Shown here: positions 1 through 6,860 of the stretch, piece after piece
Numbering within the stretch: the first letter of the stretch is position 1
Layout of the letters: each line of letters opens with the position of its first letter
Source of the DNA: Clostridia bacterium
GTDB lineage: Bacteria > Bacillota > Clostridia > Christensenellales > CAG-138
Length of the DNA stretch: 36,110 bases
Direction: 5' to 3'
Assembly: GCA_017545535.1 (NCBI GenBank)
Contig: JAFWMS010000016.1
Coordinates: 1-36,110, forward strand
Made by a program: the position numbers and the translations under genes
The notes under the pieces: model-generated
Databases searched by the model: none
Seen by the model: the letters and a program-made list of their open reading frames with translations, nothing else
What the model was told of the DNA's origin: nothing

Positions 1-505
1 AGCCGATCAGCACGCCGATCACGCCAAGCCCCAGCATGGGATTGAGGATAACGATGACGCCGAAGATGGTCAGCAGAGCGCCGAGGATCAGCGCGATCCA
101 CCAGTTGGAGCCGAGCATTTCACTGAAGCCAAACCCGTCGGATTCTTTCTTGAGCTTGAGCAAGTGAAAAGCGTGGACGATTCGGATGATGCCAAGGGCC
201 AGGATCCACCAGCCTGTCAGCAGGATCACAAGCACACCAACAGACATCTGAAGCGCTGGCGAGAATGCAAGCATAAGGCCGAAGATCAGAGATACAACTG
301 CGCTCGCCAGCACCCATGCACTCTGTCGCACGACACCTTGGATATCGAACCAAGTAACAATACGCCCGATACCGTCACCGATCATGACGATTCCCAGAAC
401 AAGGGGGATCACAGCGGATGTCTCTACAGGCGTGAAGAAGCAATACACGCCAACGATAATCATCAACATGCCAAAGAATACAGATAATACTTTTCTTGTC
501 ATCAT
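1..505 (-). CDS. HdeD-family (DUF308) membrane protein, C-terminus cut by window edge
   Basis: Reading the minus strand from the ATG at 505 or 502 gives 168 codons without a stop, running off the window start. The protein is a chain of short hydrophobic segments (near residues 3-21, 30-45, 62-78, 82-102, 128-145 and 147-165) separated by short charged loops. This is the pattern of the HdeD/DUF308 family of small inner-membrane proteins linked to acid and stress resistance in enterobacteria. A strong ribosome site (GGAAGGGAG) lies 9 bases before the first ATG. I see no separate promoter between it and hsp20, so read-through from the CIRCE-controlled hsp20 transcript past the hairpin at 534-557 is likely. 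The family call is good; the biochemical role is not known from sequence. Confidence 0.8.
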   Translation of the reverse strand, partial: MMTRKVLSVFFGMLMIIVGVYCFFTPVETSAVIPLVLGIVMIGDGIGRIVTWFDIQGVVRQSAWVLASAVVSLIFGLMLAFSPALQMSVGVLVILLTGWWILALGIIRIVHAFHLLKLKKESDGFGFSEMLGSNWWIALILGALLTIFGVIVILNPMLGLGVIGVLIG

Positions 506-533
506 GATTCACATCTCCCTTCCTGAAAGCAAA

Positions 534-557
534 CTCCCCACCGTAAGAGGTGGGGAG
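534..557 (-). terminator. Hairpin between hsp20 and the hdeD-like gene
   Basis: A 9-bp perfect GC-rich stem (CTCCCCACC / GGTGGGGAG) with a 6-base loop lies 15 bases past the hsp20 stop. On the minus strand it is followed by TTTGCTTTC, a weak U-tract. It could be a leaky terminator that lets some hsp20 transcripts continue into the hdeD-like gene. Confidence 0.6.
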
Positions 558-572
558 CTGTCAAGAGATCAA

Positions 573-1028
573 TTAGCCTTCGATGGCGATGTACTTCTTT
601 TCAGGCAGCTGCGGCTTTGCTTCCTTCTTCGGGATCTGCAGCGACAGGACACCGTGCTCCAACTTGGCCTTGATATCGTCTTCTGTGATGTCTTCACCAA
701 CATAGAAGCTGCGGCTCAGATTGCCGGCGTAGCGCTCCTGACGGATAAGCTTACCGGTTTTCTTGTCCTTCTCATCCTTGTCGAGGCCTTTTGCCGCAAC
801 GATGTTCAGGTAGCCGTTTTCCAGACTGAGCTGAACCTCGTCCTTGTGGAACCCAGGCAGCTCGATATCGACTTCATAGCCGTCATCGCGCTCCCGCACA
901 TCCGTCCTCATCAGGTTCTTCGCGTTGTGACCATAGAGCGGTTTCTCCATCCGGGCGAACTCGCGATCCATGTCATTGAACCACCGATCCATCAGATCCT
1001 CACCAAAAATACCAGGCATGTACAACAT
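573..1028 (-). CDS. Hsp20/alpha-crystallin small heat shock protein
   Basis: A 151-residue ATP-independent holdase chaperone that binds unfolding proteins in the cytoplasm. A short N-terminal arm precedes an alpha-crystallin domain of about 90 residues (starting near VRERDDGYEVDIELPGF). The family-typical stretch GVLSLQIPKK near residue 126 contains the (G)-x-L-x-(I/L)-x-(I/V/L)-P signature, and the C-terminal tail ends YIAIEG. Length is normal for bacterial Hsp20. The start ATG at 1028 has an AGGAGG-like site 8 bases upstream. Upstream, a SigA promoter overlaps a perfect CIRCE operator, so repression by HrcA with release on heat shock is expected. Confidence 0.95.
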   Translation of the reverse strand: MLYMPGIFGEDLMDRWFNDMDREFARMEKPLYGHNAKNLMRTDVRERDDGYEVDIELPGFHKDEVQLSLENGYLNIVAAKGLDKDEKDKKTGKLIRQERYAGNLSRSFYVGEDITEDDIKAKLEHGVLSLQIPKKEAKPQLPEKKYIAIEG

Positions 1029-1105
1029 AAGTCAAACCTCCTTTTATTTTCGGTCCTGGATGCTGTTCAGGGCTGTTGTTATGATATATTTCGCAAGGAG
1101 AGTTG

Positions 1106-1140
1106 GGGAAACCCGGAACCCCTGTTCCGGATCTCTTCCC
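1106..1140 (-). other. Stem-loop in the hsp20 5' leader
   Basis: In the about 119-base leader between the predicted start of transcription and the hsp20 ATG, a perfect 7-bp stem with a 4-base loop (1113-1130, CCGGAAC / GTTCCGG) is extended, after a small internal loop, by GGGAA/TTCCC pairing (1106-1110 with 1136-1140). It sits within about 10 bases of the expected transcript 5' end. It may protect the mRNA or act as a thermosensitive element; the ribosome site itself is not paired in it. Confidence 0.55.
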
Positions 1141-1153
1141 TTCTTGCAGGTAT

Positions 1154-1182
1154 GTTATAACACTATTGTTAGCACTCGTCAA
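1154..1182 (-). promoter_or_regulatory. SigA promoter of hsp20
   Basis: On the minus strand TTGACG (1182-1177) and TATAAC (1159-1154) are separated by exactly 17 bases, close to the SigA consensus. The -35 box lies inside the CIRCE element, so a bound repressor would block RNA polymerase. Confidence 0.85.
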
Positions 1183-1195
1183 GATAGAGTGCTAA
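1169..1195 (-). promoter_or_regulatory. CIRCE operator (HrcA binding site)
   Basis: TTAGCACTC - 9 bases - GAGTGCTAA, a perfect match to the CIRCE inverted repeat bound by HrcA in class I heat-shock regulation. It overlaps the -35 region of the hsp20 promoter. hrcA itself is not in this window. Confidence 0.95.
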
Positions 1196-1238
1196 TTCTT
1201 TTGTGAGGAAATTGTGAACTGTCATTGCAGCTATTTTC

Positions 1239-1451
1239 TCAATAGCGCACTCCCGCTATACGTACCAGGTTGGGGACCGCCTTGTCCGTGACGGTCATGG
1301 TGGTGCCGATGGTGCAGCCCTTGCCCGCATGGACGTCAAGCATGATCCGAATGCGGCTGCCGGTGGAGAATTCGCAGTCGCTCAGCTGCCGGATCTGCTC
1401 CACGGCATTGTCTCCGATCACCTTCGCGTAGCAAATGGCGGTAATTGTGTT
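1239..1451 (-). pseudogene. rtcB: Fragment of rtcB (RNA-splicing ligase), both ends missing
   Basis: The minus frame reads through about 70 codons matching the N-terminal region of RtcB, including the metal/GTP-site stretch DVHAGKGCTIGTT and the following VPNLV. In intact RtcB that is followed by GVDIGCGM; here the match ends and a stop comes seven codons later. Upstream, similarity starts at about 1451 (NTITAICYAKV) with no start codon or ribosome site in the right place. An intact RtcB is about 400-480 residues, so this is a small internal relic. It lies next to the tRNA half-repeat, suggesting the insertion or rearrangement events there destroyed the gene. Confidence 0.75.
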
Positions 1452-1633
1452 TGGTAGGCAAGACTATATGAGGTGAGGATCAGTGAAACCATATCAGTGG
1501 GGTCATCGCGTTCATTCAAAACTATGTTGAAAAAATCCTTAAGGAACACTCGTTTCAGTGGAAATGAACGGCTCTTTTTCAAAAAATGCAGTCAAAACTC
1601 TTTCAAACCCAGTTTTGTTGAAACAGAGAATTG
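1452..1633. other. Non-coding stretch between the rtcB relic and the tRNA half-repeat
   Basis: No gene recognised. An 8-bp perfect inverted repeat (CGTTCATT at 1509-1516, AATGAACG at 1563-1570) encloses about 46 AT-rich bases. It may be a leftover of mobile DNA outside the island boundary, but nothing here identifies it. Confidence 0.3.
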
Positions 1634-1661
1634 AAAAAAGCCCCTAAATCAGGGGCTTTTT
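1634..1661 (-). terminator. Intrinsic terminator after tRNA half-repeat 1
   Basis: Stem AGCCCCT/AGGGGCT (1639-1645 and 1651-1657) with flanking A and T runs, so it can end transcription on either strand. It directly follows the CCA end of the tRNA-Arg 3' half, and a close variant follows the second copy at 13742-13769. This suggests that tRNA terminator sequence was carried along with each copy. Confidence 0.8.
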
Positions 1662-1662
1662 C

Positions 1663-1707
1663 TGGCCTCCCCGGCGGGATTCGAACCCACGGCCTTCCGC
1701 TTAGGAG
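1663..1707 (-). repeat. tRNA-Arg(CCU) 3' half, direct repeat copy 1 (att-like)
   Basis: The minus strand reads from the anticodon loop CTCCTAA through the 3' anticodon stem GCGGA, a 5-base variable loop, a T-arm with the canonical TTCGAAT loop, the acceptor 3' strand, a discriminator base and encoded CCA: 45 bases. The 5' half (D-arm, acceptor 5' strand) is absent, so it cannot make a tRNA. The block is identical over all 45 bases to 13769-13813. Breakage exactly at the anticodon loop is a well-known crossover position of tyrosine integrases at tRNA genes. Confidence 0.85.
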
Positions 1708-1737
1708 AAGTCGGAATTGGTGATCGAGAAGACATAG

Positions 1738-1759
1738 AAAAACAGGGAAAAACTCCTGT
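1738..1759 (-). terminator. Weak terminator-like hairpin downstream of the LysR gene
   Basis: On the minus strand ACAGG - 8 bases - CCTGT is followed by TTTTTC, about 140 bases past the LysR stop. The stem is only 5 bp, so the call is tentative. The rest of 1708-1899 holds the 19-bp end repeat and no gene. Confidence 0.35.
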
Positions 1760-1842
1760 CTTTGGGCGTTTTTGGAATCCAGCTTGTAGTCAGATGAATA
1801 CAATAAAGTTTAGCAGAAAGGCTCCATGTTAGACTTGTTTTT

Positions 1843-1861
1843 AGTAGAAATTCAGTAGACT
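1843..1861. repeat. 19-bp end repeat, left copy
   Basis: AGTAGAAATTCAGTAGACT matches 13676-13694 at 17 of 19 positions in the same orientation. Each copy contains two AGTA units 12 bases apart. One copy sits just inside each boundary of the putative island, as expected for arm-type integrase sites or element termini. Confidence 0.55.
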
Positions 1862-1899
1862 GAAACGCGGACTGGCCATCCAACTTGTAAAAAGAAATA

Positions 1900-2802
1900 T
1901 TATAATCTGACTACGTTCTTTTGGCCGTACGCTTCTGCGACATAGCTGAAAAAGCCTGACGCCGCATTGAAAACGGCAGGGGCGACTTTGCGTATCATGT
2001 ATTGGGTGCTGCGGTGCTTCGGATACGTGATGTGCAGCGCGCACAAATCGAAGTCCTTTAAATGGGAGAAGCTGGGCACGATGGCGATCCCAAATCCCGC
2101 TTCCACCATGCAGGCCACGGCCAGGGTGGTACGGGCATGGGATGTTGCCCGCTTGGGATCAAAACCGACCTGCTGATACATGGACTGTATAAGGTGCTCT
2201 CTTGCGGTCAGGGATTTCTGGCTGCGCATGACAACGTTCTGATCCCAATCCACATCTCTTAGGTCCACGCTGTCCTGGTTGGCCAGACTGTGGTCCTTGG
2301 GGACCAACAACAGAAATTCAGCATCCGGGAGCTCCACATACTCAAGACCGGGGGTGGTGGGAAGTTTGCTTTGGAAGCCAATGTCATAGCGATCGGACAT
2401 GACGCTGGCTTCGATGTTGGAATTCTGCTTTTCCAACTGCCAGCTGACGGTGGAGCAGTCCACGGATGATTTATACATCTTTATCTCATCCAGGACGACC
2501 ATGATCCGGTCGGTCACGATCCGGATCAGGTGATCGTTGGGGCTTGTCTTCGCCTGAAGCAAGGATACGCCCTGTTCCAAGGAGGAAAGGGAACTATTGA
2601 CATATTCAAAGAATTCTCGCCCCGCCGGCGTCAGCACGGCGGATCGTCCGGTGCGCACAAAAAGCTGCGTGCCCAGCTCCTTTTCCAGGGTATTGATGGC
2701 ATAGCTCAGGGTAGGTTGCGTGATGTACAAACTGTCCGCAGCCTTGGAGAAGCTTTGGTATTGAGCCAGGGCTCGAAGGTATTGCAGCTGATGCAGGTTC
2801 AT
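1900..2802 (-). CDS. LysR-family transcriptional regulator
   Basis: A 300-residue LysR-type regulator. The N-terminal winged helix-turn-helix spans roughly residues 1-60 (HQLQYLRALAQYQSFSKAAD, then ITQPTLSYAINTLEKELG), followed by a substrate-binding effector domain from about residue 90. The ATG at 2802 is chosen over an upstream in-frame codon at 2853 because GGAGG lies 7 bases before it and the conserved MNLHQLQYL start falls there. It is divergent from the HD-domain gene at 2972, with a shared 169-bp control region, the classic arrangement in which a LysR protein activates the facing operon. The likely effector is the imported substrate of the island's transporter; its identity is not visible. 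Confidence 0.92.
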   Translation of the reverse strand: MNLHQLQYLRALAQYQSFSKAADSLYITQPTLSYAINTLEKELGTQLFVRTGRSAVLTPAGREFFEYVNSSLSSLEQGVSLLQAKTSPNDHLIRIVTDRIMVVLDEIKMYKSSVDCSTVSWQLEKQNSNIEASVMSDRYDIGFQSKLPTTPGLEYVELPDAEFLLLVPKDHSLANQDSVDLRDVDWDQNVVMRSQKSLTAREHLIQSMYQQVGFDPKRATSHARTTLAVACMVEAGFGIAIVPSFSHLKDFDLCALHITYPKHRSTQYMIRKVAPAVFNAASGFFSYVAEAYGQKNVVRL

Positions 2803-2822
2803 AAAAATGCCTCCCCGAATGC

Positions 2823-2841
2823 ATAAGTATAGACTATTTAT
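2823..2841. promoter_or_regulatory. Candidate LysR operator
   Basis: ATAAGTATAGACTATTTAT is an imperfect dyad (ATAAGTA/TATTTAT arms, 6 of 7 paired) that fits the T-N11-A pattern of LysR boxes. It overlaps the -10 of the regulator's own promoter, fitting autorepression. Confidence 0.5.
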
Positions 2842-2853
2842 TTCAAATCGCAA
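2826..2853 (-). promoter_or_regulatory. Promoter of the LysR gene
   Basis: On the minus strand TTGCGA (2853-2848) and TATACT (2831-2826) are separated by 16 bases, ending 23 bases before the LysR ATG. Confidence 0.55.
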
Positions 2854-2873
2854 TTTTTCAAAAATCTATCAAT

Positions 2874-2902
2874 TTGCTTTGCTGACCTGTCGACAATATA
2901 AT
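2874..2902 (+). promoter_or_regulatory. Promoter of the HD-RraA-NHL-transporter operon
   Basis: A perfect TATAAT (2897-2902) lies 17 bases after a weak -35 TTGCTT (2874-2879). A poor -35 with a good -10 is typical of promoters that need an activator, fitting LysR control. Confidence 0.5.
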
Positions 2903-2971
2903 AATACCAGAAAATAGAGGCAGATGTAATCCTCATTTTATCAATTCATCAGGGAAGGGAAGGATATATTT

Positions 2972-3544
2972 ATGAAAAAGCCGTTTAGCCGCGACCTGAT
3001 CCTGCGGGAGATCCCTCAGCTGAATCTCATCAGCCAGGAGGATATGCGAGAAAAAGCGATTAAAGCATGGGAGTTAGCTTATACTGACAGCGATTATGAA
3101 GACCTGGAGACGGTGAATTTCAGCCCGTATTATCCCAAGCCTACCCTGCTGGGTCACACACGCTCCGTCACGGAGGCTTCCCTGCTGCTGGCAAAGAACC
3201 TGTTGAAGGAGTATGACTATCCCATCGATCTCGATGATCTGATTGTTATGGCCGCCCTACACGATATCAGTAAGCTTCGGGAGAACATTTCCGACGGCAA
3301 CGGCGGCGTCAAAAAGGGCCCCGTCGGCGCGGCGTTCCAACACGCCTTCTTCAGCGCCCATTACGCCATTGAGGCGGGCTTGTCCGACAAGGTGGTGGCT
3401 GGCATCTTCGCCCACACAGGCAACACCAAGCAGCTGCCCACCTCCCTGGAGGCGATCCTCGTCACCTATGGAGACATGGCCGACGCGGACGCCCATCGGT
3501 TCTCCTATGACCGCCCCCTGCAAGTGGCAAAGCTTCATAAATAA
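2972..3544 (+). CDS. HD-domain metal-dependent phosphohydrolase-like protein
   Basis: A 190-residue protein with the HD-superfamily metal ligands in order: H62 (GHTRSV), H97-D98 (ALHDISK), H124, H148 (AHTGNT) and D168 (YGDMAD). HD proteins hydrolyse phosphate esters or nucleotides, and some are oxygenases or lyases; the exact reaction cannot be assigned. It is the first gene of the LysR-facing operon and ends 17 bases before the RraA-family gene, so the two are surely co-transcribed. Position and size suggest a catabolic enzyme acting on the imported compound rather than a signalling protein: there is no extra sensor, RelA or GGDEF domain. Confidence 0.8.
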   Translation: MKKPFSRDLILREIPQLNLISQEDMREKAIKAWELAYTDSDYEDLETVNFSPYYPKPTLLGHTRSVTEASLLLAKNLLKEYDYPIDLDDLIVMAALHDISKLRENISDGNGGVKKGPVGAAFQHAFFSAHYAIEAGLSDKVVAGIFAHTGNTKQLPTSLEAILVTYGDMADADAHRFSYDRPLQVAKLHK

Positions 3545-3561
3545 ACAGAGGAGTATTGAAT

Positions 3562-4245
3562 ATGGATATCGGAAACAGGATAAAAACAGCCATAGAGCGT
3601 CCGGATCGTTGCCTGGTGGATCAGTTTCGGGGAATCCCATCCAGCAATATCGGCGATATGATGAACCGCCTCTTCAATATGGATGCGGGGATCAAGGCCT
3701 ACGGAAGGCCGGAGCTACTGGGCACTGCGTTCACCGTGCGTTGTCCGGAAGGGGACAACGTATTCCTCCACTTGGCCATCGAGCTGGCGCAGCCCGGTGA
3801 CGTCATCGTGGTGAACGGGTTCGGGTGCCTGAGCAGGGCGCTTATGGGTGAGATGATGTTCACCTATGCCAAGGCCTGCGGCATCGCCGGATTCGTTTTG
3901 GACGGAGCCATTCGGGATGTGGAATCCCTGGCGCAGCTGGACCTGCCGGTATACGCTCGGGGCGTCACGCCGCAGGGTCCCTTGAAGAACGGACTGGGCG
4001 AGATCAATCATCCTATCGCCTGCGGCGGCCAGGTGGTCATGCCAGGAGATATCATTTGCGCGGATGCGGACGGTGTGTTGGTCATTCCGAAAGCTGACGC
4101 TTACAAAGTCACCACGCTGTCCCAGGAAAAGTTTGCAAAGGAGCAGGAGAAACTGGTCCACTACCGAAAGGGAGAGATCAATCGGGATGTTCACCACAAG
4201 ACTTACCTGGCGGTGACGGATAAGATCGGCACCCTTTTTGAGTGA
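3562..4245 (+). CDS. RraA-family aldolase/decarboxylase-like protein
   Basis: A 227-residue member of the RraA/HMG-aldolase family. Family enzymes split 4-hydroxy-4-methyl-2-oxoglutarate or 4-carboxy-4-hydroxy-2-oxoadipate to pyruvate and a second acid, and often decarboxylate oxaloacetate. The G-x20-R-D-x-E signature is present: G96, then R118-D119 and E121 (GAIRDVESL), with the conserved GDIICADADGVLVIP at about residues 162-176. True RraA RNase E inhibitors lack the metal-binding pattern, so an enzyme is more likely. The ATG at 3562 is preferred over TTG 3556 because GAGGAG lies 8 bases upstream. The precise substrate is unknown. Confidence 0.8.
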   Translation: MDIGNRIKTAIERPDRCLVDQFRGIPSSNIGDMMNRLFNMDAGIKAYGRPELLGTAFTVRCPEGDNVFLHLAIELAQPGDVIVVNGFGCLSRALMGEMMFTYAKACGIAGFVLDGAIRDVESLAQLDLPVYARGVTPQGPLKNGLGEINHPIACGGQVVMPGDIICADADGVLVIPKADAYKVTTLSQEKFAKEQEKLVHYRKGEINRDVHHKTYLAVTDKIGTLFE

Positions 4246-4255
4246 GGAGTGACCA

Positions 4256-5194
4256 ATGATTTACGGCGAAGGCAATTACAGCTATCGACCCATAGAAGGG
4301 TGGGGCGCTCGGATCAAGAAGCGCTGGCCCAACATCCAGGAAATCGCCGGTGTGACGGTGGACGATGAGGACTGCGTCTATCTGCTGACCAGAACTGATC
4401 CGCCGGTGATCAAGACGGACAGGGAAGGGAATGTGCTGTGCACCTTCGGCAAGGGCGTATTCACTCGTCCCCACGGCATCTACGTCACCCGCAACGGGAG
4501 CATCTTCGGCGTGGACGACAAGGCGCATGCGGTCTACCGCTTCGATGAACAGTTTCAACTGGTCCAGACTCTGGGCACACCAGGCAAGGCCAGCGACACC
4601 GGCTCCTCCGGGAAGTACACTGAGGTGACCCACGGTGGGCCACCCTTCAATCGGCCCACCCGAATCTGTGAGGACGAGGACGGAAACCTGTACATCACGG
4701 ACGGCTACGGAAACGCAAGGGTCCACAAGTTTTCCTGCGACGGCACGCTGATCAAAAGCTGGGGCGAGCCGGGGACGGCGCTGGGGCAGTTCAACCTCCC
4801 CCACGGCATCGGCATCGACAAGAACGGCATCCTTTATGTGGCGGACCGGCAGAACCACCGGGTCCAGCGGTTCACCACCGAGGGCGCGTTCATCGACGAA
4901 TGGACCGGGTTGCACCGGCCTTCGGACATCTGGATCGACCGGGACGGCATCATCTTCGTGCCGGAGTGTAAGCGGACCAGCGAATTCGACGATTCTCCCT
5001 CCCGCGTCAGCATCTTTGACGATCAGGGCCACCTGCTGACCAGGCTGGACCGGGAGACGGTGTACGACCCCGAGATCGGCAGCCGCTGCGCCCACGGGCT
5101 GGCTACGGATAGTGAAGGTTCCCTGTACATAACGGAAGTTGGTAAGAAGTTAAAGGATGATTTCTTCGGCGTGAAGAAATATGAAAAGGCATAA
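4256..5194 (+). CDS. NHL-repeat six-bladed beta-propeller protein
   Basis: A 312-residue protein built of about six NHL-type repeats of the form P-x-G-I-x-(V/I)-D-x-x-G-x-(L/I)-Y-(V/I)-x-D (for example near residues 30, 80, 140, 190, 235 and 285). There is no signal peptide, so it should be cytoplasmic. NHL propellers include peptidyl-alpha-hydroxyglycine amidating lyases, lactonases and scaffold proteins. A lactonase- or lyase-like enzyme acting with its RraA and HD neighbours is possible but unproven. The ribosome site GAGGAG overlaps the upstream stop (10-base gap), indicating coupled translation. Confidence 0.8.
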   Translation: MIYGEGNYSYRPIEGWGARIKKRWPNIQEIAGVTVDDEDCVYLLTRTDPPVIKTDREGNVLCTFGKGVFTRPHGIYVTRNGSIFGVDDKAHAVYRFDEQFQLVQTLGTPGKASDTGSSGKYTEVTHGGPPFNRPTRICEDEDGNLYITDGYGNARVHKFSCDGTLIKSWGEPGTALGQFNLPHGIGIDKNGILYVADRQNHRVQRFTTEGAFIDEWTGLHRPSDIWIDRDGIIFVPECKRTSEFDDSPSRVSIFDDQGHLLTRLDRETVYDPEIGSRCAHGLATDSEGSLYITEVGKKLKDDFFGVKKYEKA

Positions 5195-5209
5195 ACGGTT
5201 TCATACCGT
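5195..5209 (+). other. Intercistronic hairpin before the SBP gene
   Basis: ACGGT-TTCAT-ACCGT, a 5-bp stem directly after the NHL stop codon and 30 bases before the SBP start. With the stronger hairpin at 6808-6837 it brackets the SBP gene, a common way to accumulate extra SBP mRNA relative to neighbours. Confidence 0.4.
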
Positions 5210-5239
5210 AAAGCAAAATACAAAATTGGAGGAAGGAAC

Positions 5240-6787
5240 ATGAAACATCTCATTCGTATGATCGCCGCCCTTCTTGTGCTGGTGATGACTTTGACCGCTA
5301 TGCCTGTCATAGCAGCTGCTGAAGAGACACCTGAACCTGCTGACGATCAGAGCCTTTGCCGCATCGCGCTGCCCAAGAAGCCGGATCTGCTGGATGGCAA
5401 CGAGTGCAGCACGGCAACCATGGTCTTTATCTACGAAGTTTTCGACACCCTGACCAAGCTTCAGCCCGATGGCACTCTGGCGCCCTGCCTGGCCACCGAG
5501 TGGAACCAGGTGGACGACCTTACCTGGCAGTTCAAGCTCCGGGAAGGCGTCGTATACAGCGACGGCTCCCCCTTCAACGCAGACTGCGTGGTGGAGACTT
5601 TGACCTATCTTGCCACCAAGGACCCCGCTTTCAAGTACAAGGCTAAGTGGGCCTCCTCCTGGCCCATCTCTGTGGAGAAGTTGGACGATTACACCGTCAA
5701 CATCCACACCCAGACCCCGTCCTTCGAGTGCCCCGCTCTGCTGAGCCGCAATGGCATCTGGCCCGTGGGCGCCACCTCCCACTATGAGGACTTCGTGAAG
5801 AGCCCCGTGGGCACCGGTGCATACAAGGTGGAGAGCTACTCCCTGGCCGAGAACATCACCTTGGTCCGTAACGACCTCTATTGGGGCGAACCCGCAAAGA
5901 TCGAGCGGCTGAGCTACGACATCATCACCGACCAGAGCGCCATGAGCATCGCGCTGGCCGCCGGCACCTATGATGCGTATCTGGGCATCACCTACGACGA
6001 CGCCCAGGATATGGAGAAGAACCCCGGCAAGTATGACACGGTCCTCTTCAACCAGGAGTCCCTGGGCATGCAGTACCTGTTCTTCAACGGCCGTAGCAAA
6101 AACCCCTTCATCCAGGACGTGAACTTCCGCAAGGCCATGACCTACGCCATCGACCATGCCGGCATCCTGGAGTACCTGCTGTATAACTACGTGGAGCCCG
6201 GCCGCGGCGTCACCGCCGTCACCGCCGGTATCCAGAACGTCTATGTGAGCGAAGGCTATCCCGCTTACGATCCCGCCAAGGCCCAGGAGCTGGCCAAGGC
6301 CTGCGGCTACAACGGCGAGGAGATCAAGCTCTTCTACGTCAGCGGCCAGTTCACCAACGACCTGGAGATCACCGAGCTCATCGTGTCCGAGTTGATCGAC
6401 GCCGGCTTTAATATCAACATGCAGGAAGTCGAGGCCTCCACCTGGAGCTCCACCCGTCCCACCGACACCTATGATATCGCCCTGAACAGCTGTTCCGGTT
6501 CCTTCACCGGTCAGCCCACCGACTACATCACCCAAGTCCTCGGTAAGAGCGCCGGCTGGACGTGGGACCACGTGGACGAGCTGATCAACAAGGCGTACAG
6601 CGCCGGCACCACCGAGGAGGAGTTCGGCCAGCTCATCCAGCAGGCCTGTAAAGAGGCTTGGGAGGAGATGCCGTACCTGTGGGCCACCGAGCGTATCTAT
6701 CAGTACGCCCTCGATCCCAAACTGGTGGGCCTGGAGACCCTCGCCACCGGCTATGTCCGCATGAGCAACGCCTACTTCGCCAAATAA
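5240..6787 (+). CDS. ABC transporter substrate-binding protein, peptide/nickel family (SBP_bac_5)
   Basis: A 515-residue extracytoplasmic receptor of the DppA/OppA/NikA family. An N-terminal signal (KHLIRMIAALLVLVMTLTA, then an A-rich stretch ending near residue 28) is followed by the family fold, with the usual early pattern P-D-G-T-L-x-P-x-L-A-x-x-W (about residues 75-90) and F-x-L-R-x-G-V-x-(Y/F)-x-D-G-x-P. The signal has no lipobox cysteine, unusual for a Gram-positive SBP, which is normally a lipoprotein. It feeds the permeases and ATPases that follow. The ligand is unknown; the enzymes upstream suggest a small organic acid or conjugate rather than general peptides. GGAGG lies before the ATG. 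Confidence 0.92.
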   Translation: MKHLIRMIAALLVLVMTLTAMPVIAAAEETPEPADDQSLCRIALPKKPDLLDGNECSTATMVFIYEVFDTLTKLQPDGTLAPCLATEWNQVDDLTWQFKLREGVVYSDGSPFNADCVVETLTYLATKDPAFKYKAKWASSWPISVEKLDDYTVNIHTQTPSFECPALLSRNGIWPVGATSHYEDFVKSPVGTGAYKVESYSLAENITLVRNDLYWGEPAKIERLSYDIITDQSAMSIALAAGTYDAYLGITYDDAQDMEKNPGKYDTVLFNQESLGMQYLFFNGRSKNPFIQDVNFRKAMTYAIDHAGILEYLLYNYVEPGRGVTAVTAGIQNVYVSEGYPAYDPAKAQELAKACGYNGEEIKLFYVSGQFTNDLEITELIVSELIDAGFNINMQEVEASTWSSTRPTDTYDIALNSCSGSFTGQPTDYITQVLGKSAGWTWDHVDELINKAYSAGTTEEEFGQLIQQACKEAWEEMPYLWATERIYQYALDPKLVGLETLATGYVRMSNAYFAK

Positions 6788-6807
6788 GTCGATCCAATCA
6801 TCCATCC

Positions 6808-6837
6808 CGGGACACCGCCCGTAACGACGGTGTCCCG
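6808..6837 (+). other. Strong hairpin between SBP and permease genes
   Basis: A perfect 10-bp GC-rich stem (CGGGACACCG / CGGTGTCCCG) with a 10-base loop, 20 bases after the SBP stop, with no U-run. Such elements stabilise the SBP mRNA 3' end and lower downstream expression, giving the excess of binding protein over permease typical of these operons. Confidence 0.65.
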
Positions 6838-6860
6838 CATTTAGAAAAGGAGCCGGTAGT

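Noticed and set aside
384..1160. A 258-codon plus-strand frame across the hsp20 region
   Set aside because: It is the complement of the clear Hsp20 gene and its promoter, has no protein-family features and no ribosome site.
1663..1707. A complete tRNA gene
   Set aside because: Only the 3' half from the anticodon loop onward is present; no D-arm or acceptor 5' strand lies upstream. The same holds for 13769-13813.
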